Below are positions 61,386-64,000 of a stretch of 64,000 nt of DNA, in pieces. The stretch's first letter is position 1; each line of letters begins with the position of its first letter. The stretch lies in the NCBI RefSeq assembly GCF_030817595.1, contig NZ_JAUSZN010000001.1, positions 3,731,001-3,795,000 of the forward strand, given 5' to 3'. The notes below the pieces were generated by a model. It did no database searches, was not told where the DNA came from, and was given only the letters and a program-made list of their open reading frames with translations. Origin of the DNA: Neobacillus niacini. Its GTDB lineage: Bacteria > Bacillota > Bacilli > Bacillales > Cytobacillaceae. The translations under genes and the position numbers were made by a program.

Positions 61386-61694
61386 TTATTCTTTTACAAA
61401 CAATTTGTATTGGTTTCCATCAGGGTCTTGTACCCAACCCGACCTTAAATCATTTAAAAAATTATGAGGGAGAGATAACATAGTAGCACCATTCTCAATT
61501 AAATACTGAATGGATGAATCTGTATCTTCTGTCCATACTACAATTTCGCAACCCATGTTTTCACCAGGGGTTAACCCGTGAATTTCTTTTGTGGATTCTG
61601 TAGATGCTATACCTAACTTAAAACCATCTAAAATTAATTCATAATGAACGGGCTTACCATCAATTGATAAACAAAGAAAAAGACGTATGCCCAT
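61386..61694 (-). pseudogene. VOC/glyoxalase-family fragment, 5' truncated
   Basis: 102 aa matching the C-terminal three quarters of a VOC protein (ELILDGFKLGIAS, WVQDPDGNQYKLF). The usual N-terminal beta strand and the first helix (about 25 residues) are missing; the upstream bases hold a small dyad GACGTATG/CATACGTC and no good ribosome site. Probably a decayed gene, though a short functional form is not excluded. Confidence 0.6.
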
Positions 61695-61776
61695 TCATAC
61701 GTCAATTCTTGTGTCATTTATTAAGAAAGCACCCGAAAACAGAACATTTTAGATGTTTTCTGCAACTTAATTAAAC

Positions 61777-62304
61777 CTATGCTTTGTAATAAGGTGGAAT
61801 TCGAAGCCATTCATGGCGATCCAAATACTGTTTCATAATTAAGCCAGCTGTTGTTTTCCTCACGATAATCTTCGAGAACATTAATCCAACATCCGCCCGA
61901 ATAGATTCAGTAAGCCCTTTGGAAGCATAATTAACACCCATAGCAAGATTATAAGACATTAAATTAGCAAGTTCTTCATCATTTAATTTAGCACCCTCTG
62001 AAATATCCTTAAAATCAACAGCAGGTTTTTCCGGTGTAGATTGAGGAAAAGGTACACCTTCCTTCATAAGAAACTCTTTAAGCTCATCTCTAATCGGAAT
62101 ATGCACGGTTTCCTTTATATCCTTTAATATTTGTTTCAATTCTGGATCTTGGGCAAGATTGATTCCGATTTCTTCATTTCGCATCGTTGTTTCTGTACCT
62201 AAAAGAAAAAACCATAGATTAGAAACCTCCATCACATTTAAAGGTCTTTTCTTACCGTCCATAAATGGTTGAAATATATCTTGTATTAGTTCAAGTACCT
62301 TCAT
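61777..62304 (-). CDS. Gluconate 2-dehydrogenase subunit 3-like protein
   Basis: About 175 aa of the gluconate-2-dehydrogenase gamma/subunit 3 family, which escorts and exports the GMC flavoprotein. The N-terminus lacks an obvious twin-arginine signal. GGTGGG ten bases upstream favours ATG 62304; TTG 62322 overlaps it. 67 bp downstream of the GMC gene, same strand, so presumably one operon. Confidence 0.72.
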   Translation of the reverse strand: MKVLELIQDIFQPFMDGKKRPLNVMEVSNLWFFLLGTETTMRNEEIGINLAQDPELKQILKDIKETVHIPIRDELKEFLMKEGVPFPQSTPEKPAVDFKDISEGAKLNDEELANLMSYNLAMGVNYASKGLTESIRADVGLMFSKIIVRKTTAGLIMKQYLDRHEWLRIPPYYKA

Positions 62305-62371
62305 GTTAGAAAATCCCACCAAACATTGATTTTTTATGTTGGTAGCTTTTCCATTTAATCCCTAAAGCATG

Positions 62372-64000
62372 CTAATTAAAATACTTTTTAAATAATTTTT
62401 CGGCTGTACGGGTAGCCAATGCTTGTGTGGTAAGGGTAGGATTGACACCGCCCAGACTATTAAAATGGACACTGTTATCAGCGATATATAACCGTTTTAC
62501 TTGAAATGATTCGCAGTCCTGATCAACGACAAATCCCATACGCATCGTACTTTCTATATGAATCATCATTCCTGCCGGCCAATTTGTCCAAATAACTTTT
62601 TTGGCCCCTGCCTTCCTTAACAGGTCTGCTGCTATCTTAACAAGTTGACTCCGTTTCCTGCGTGACTGCTTAGTTGGCTGGTAGCTTACAACAGGAACAA
62701 ATCCATTTTCATCACTAATTGATGCATCAAGCGTAATCCCGTTCCGCTGGTCTACTTCATCATCGGTACTGACTAAAATATTTAACGTTTTACGGTAGGA
62801 ATCCATTGATTCTTTTAATTCATAACCGTATAGACGTCCCTTAATATCCCACGGATCATTCATCTCAGGCTTGTTTAGAAAAGAGTAACCTGACTCACTC
62901 ACCGCATAGAAAGAAGCCGTTAAGCCTGGACTCATCCCAACCGACTGCAGAGTTCCAAGTCCGGGATAATCCAATCTCGCCGCGCATGTATTTCCTACAA
63001 AGGGATAAATATCTGAGGTTCCTAATATAGGGATCAAATCCTTTTCATCAAATATGCCGGATACCCAATCCATATAATGATTTACCAATCCTTTTCCTAC
63101 CCATGGATTATCAGGCAATCCTGAATTAAACCAAAGCCTTGGGCTTTCAATGCTTCCAGAAGCCATTATAATGATTTCTGCCCTTAGCTCTTCCTGTTCA
63201 CCCGTCCAAGTATCCCTAATATTTACGCCTATGGCATGAAGCCCCTTGGACGGGTTATTTTCTGTTATGATTTTTATAACAAAGGCATTTGGTCTAATAC
63301 AAACATTCCCTGTGTTTAAAGCAAGTGGCACATAGCTGACATTCGTGGACCGTTTTGCAATTTTATCTATAGATGGACCATGTGGGCAGCCGTTAATGCA
63401 ATGCCCCGCAAGCGTGCAGCCTTCCATCCATGATAATTGTTCGTCAGTGATATTTAGATTTGTGATATTTTCATTAGGAGGCAAAATTGCATTCGGCTGC
63501 GGCCTATACCCTGGACCTGTCACATCCAGTGTAGGAATCAAATTCCAGCCTGCTTTCTTTGCACCATAATAAAATAATTCCTCCTTTGCTGTCGTGGCCG
63601 CAAAGTTCACCGGTAATGTCGCTTCCACTTTTTCATAATATGGTACAAGTTCCCGGTAAGAAAGCGGCCAGACATTATCAATTGCCGCTGGATAGGCTCG
63701 TGGACAATTAGCCGTATAGGTTTGGGTGGTTCCTCCGACACCGGAGCATTGCCAAATTACGCCTTTTTGATTAGCGTTCCGAAACCATTGAGAACGACTA
63801 CGATCCGCCGGGCCCCAGCGAAACCTTCCTGAAACTAAATCATTTATATTCATTTCAAACTTGTTTAATAATTTTTTATAGAGCATGACATCCAAGTCAT
63901 CTTTTGTAGAACTGGATACTCCTCCGGGCTGTAAATTTGGATTAGGCCACTTTTTATTCCCGTACCAGGGACCAGCTTCTAAGACCAAAACCTTTAACCC
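62372..64000 (-). CDS. GMC-family flavoprotein oxidoreductase (partial, N-terminus beyond right edge)
   Basis: At least 543 codons; the frame is open through the window edge (..GLKVLVLEAGPWYG, second FAD strand), so the FAD-binding GxGxxG lies beyond. Visible motifs: GVGGTTQTYTANCPR, a CxxxxxCxxGCxxG-like CTLAGHCINGCPHG segment near 210 of the visible part, ASGSIESPRLWFNSG, and the catalytic-end SLGGVNPTLTTQALATR. Resembles the catalytic subunit of membrane-bound gluconate/2-keto-sugar dehydrogenases; substrate unproven. Confidence 0.82.
   Translation of the reverse strand, partial: GLKVLVLEAGPWYGNKKWPNPNLQPGGVSSSTKDDLDVMLYKKLLNKFEMNINDLVSGRFRWGPADRSRSQWFRNANQKGVIWQCSGVGGTTQTYTANCPRAYPAAIDNVWPLSYRELVPYYEKVEATLPVNFAATTAKEELFYYGAKKAGWNLIPTLDVTGPGYRPQPNAILPPNENITNLNITDEQLSWMEGCTLAGHCINGCPHGPSIDKIAKRSTNVSYVPLALNTGNVCIRPNAFVIKIITENNPSKGLHAIGVNIRDTWTGEQEELRAEIIIMASGSIESPRLWFNSGLPDNPWVGKGLVNHYMDWVSGIFDEKDLIPILGTSDIYPFVGNTCAARLDYPGLGTLQSVGMSPGLTASFYAVSESGYSFLNKPEMNDPWDIKGRLYGYELKESMDSYRKTLNILVSTDDEVDQRNGITLDASISDENGFVPVVSYQPTKQSRRKRSQLVKIAADLLRKAGAKKVIWTNWPAGMMIHIESTMRMGFVVDQDCESFQVKRLYIADNSVHFNSLGGVNPTLTTQALATRTAEKLFKKYFN

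Noticed and set aside
1..64000. tRNA or rRNA genes, prophage, complete defence or biosynthetic cluster
   Set aside because: No cloverleaf-like or rRNA-like sequence and no phage structural, restriction or NRPS/PKS genes were recognised; the IS elements are the only mobile genes found.

Overview
The window reads as chromosome of a low-GC, endospore-forming Bacillaceae (Bacillus/Neobacillus-like). The grounds are strong AGGAGG-type ribosome sites with TTG/GTG starts, a T-box leader, PurR boxes, cre-like sites, DctS/DctR/DctP, LarE, ROK regulators with xylO-like operators, and IS256 and IS1182 elements. Species cannot be fixed from sequence alone.

1-19.6 kb is a carbohydrate-acid island. It holds larE (cut by the left edge), a D-mannonate-oxidoreductase-like SDR, a LarA-family nickel-pincer racemase/epimerase, glucuronate isomerase UxaC, 6-phosphogluconate dehydrogenase, three GPH-type sugar symporters and two paralogous ROK repressors. 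Five promoters in this island share one architecture: TTGAC(G/T), 17 bp spacer, extended -10, a xylO-like palindrome just downstream, then a 14-bp cre-like motif. No mannonate dehydratase, KDG kinase or KDPG aldolase is visible. The gene set therefore suggests glucuronate to fructuronate to mannonate to gluconate (LarA-like C2 epimerisation), then 6-phosphogluconate to Gnd. Embedded at 6.2-11.2 kb is an AraC-led operon of two xylose-isomerase-like TIM barrels and two Gfo/Idh dehydrogenases, the enzyme types used in 3-keto-sugar (for example levoglucosan) catabolism.

19.6-33.9 kb is mixed housekeeping: DinB, a DnaQ-like exonuclease, a WHG-TetR/metallo-hydrolase pair with a double operator, duplicated DoxX proteins, a nucleotidyltransferase, a PurR-boxed purine permease, a diguanylate cyclase, a phospholipase-A2-like Cys-rich peptide, an HD hydrolase and a DDRR-repeat protein behind a sigma-K-like promoter. 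At 27.9-28.2 kb two tandem ~160-bp units, each with an 11-bp-periodic upstream region and a terminator with compensatory stem changes, look like duplicated small-RNA genes.

33.9-49.9 kb has five GNATs, a glutathionyl-hydroquinone-reductase-like GST, a T-box-controlled MetRS lacking the C-terminal tRNA-binding domain, an unlisted 48-aa gene, the fruRKA operon, and an unusual dihydroorotate-dehydrogenase-like domain fused to a duplicated membrane region.

49.9-64 kb holds an IS256-family element inserted with an 8-bp duplication into a tandem repeat array, a NUDIX gene, the C4-dicarboxylate transporter dctP, a split chromate transporter pair, an IS1182-family element carrying a GC-rich dispersed repeat, dctR/dctS, a TetR/membrane-protein pair with three 24-bp palindromes, a truncated VOC gene, and a gluconate-2-dehydrogenase-like pair (subunit 3 plus GMC flavoprotein) running off the right edge. 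Three intergenic tandem arrays of unrelated sequence (32.8, 37.0 and 50.0/51.6 kb) all have a ~50-52-bp period.
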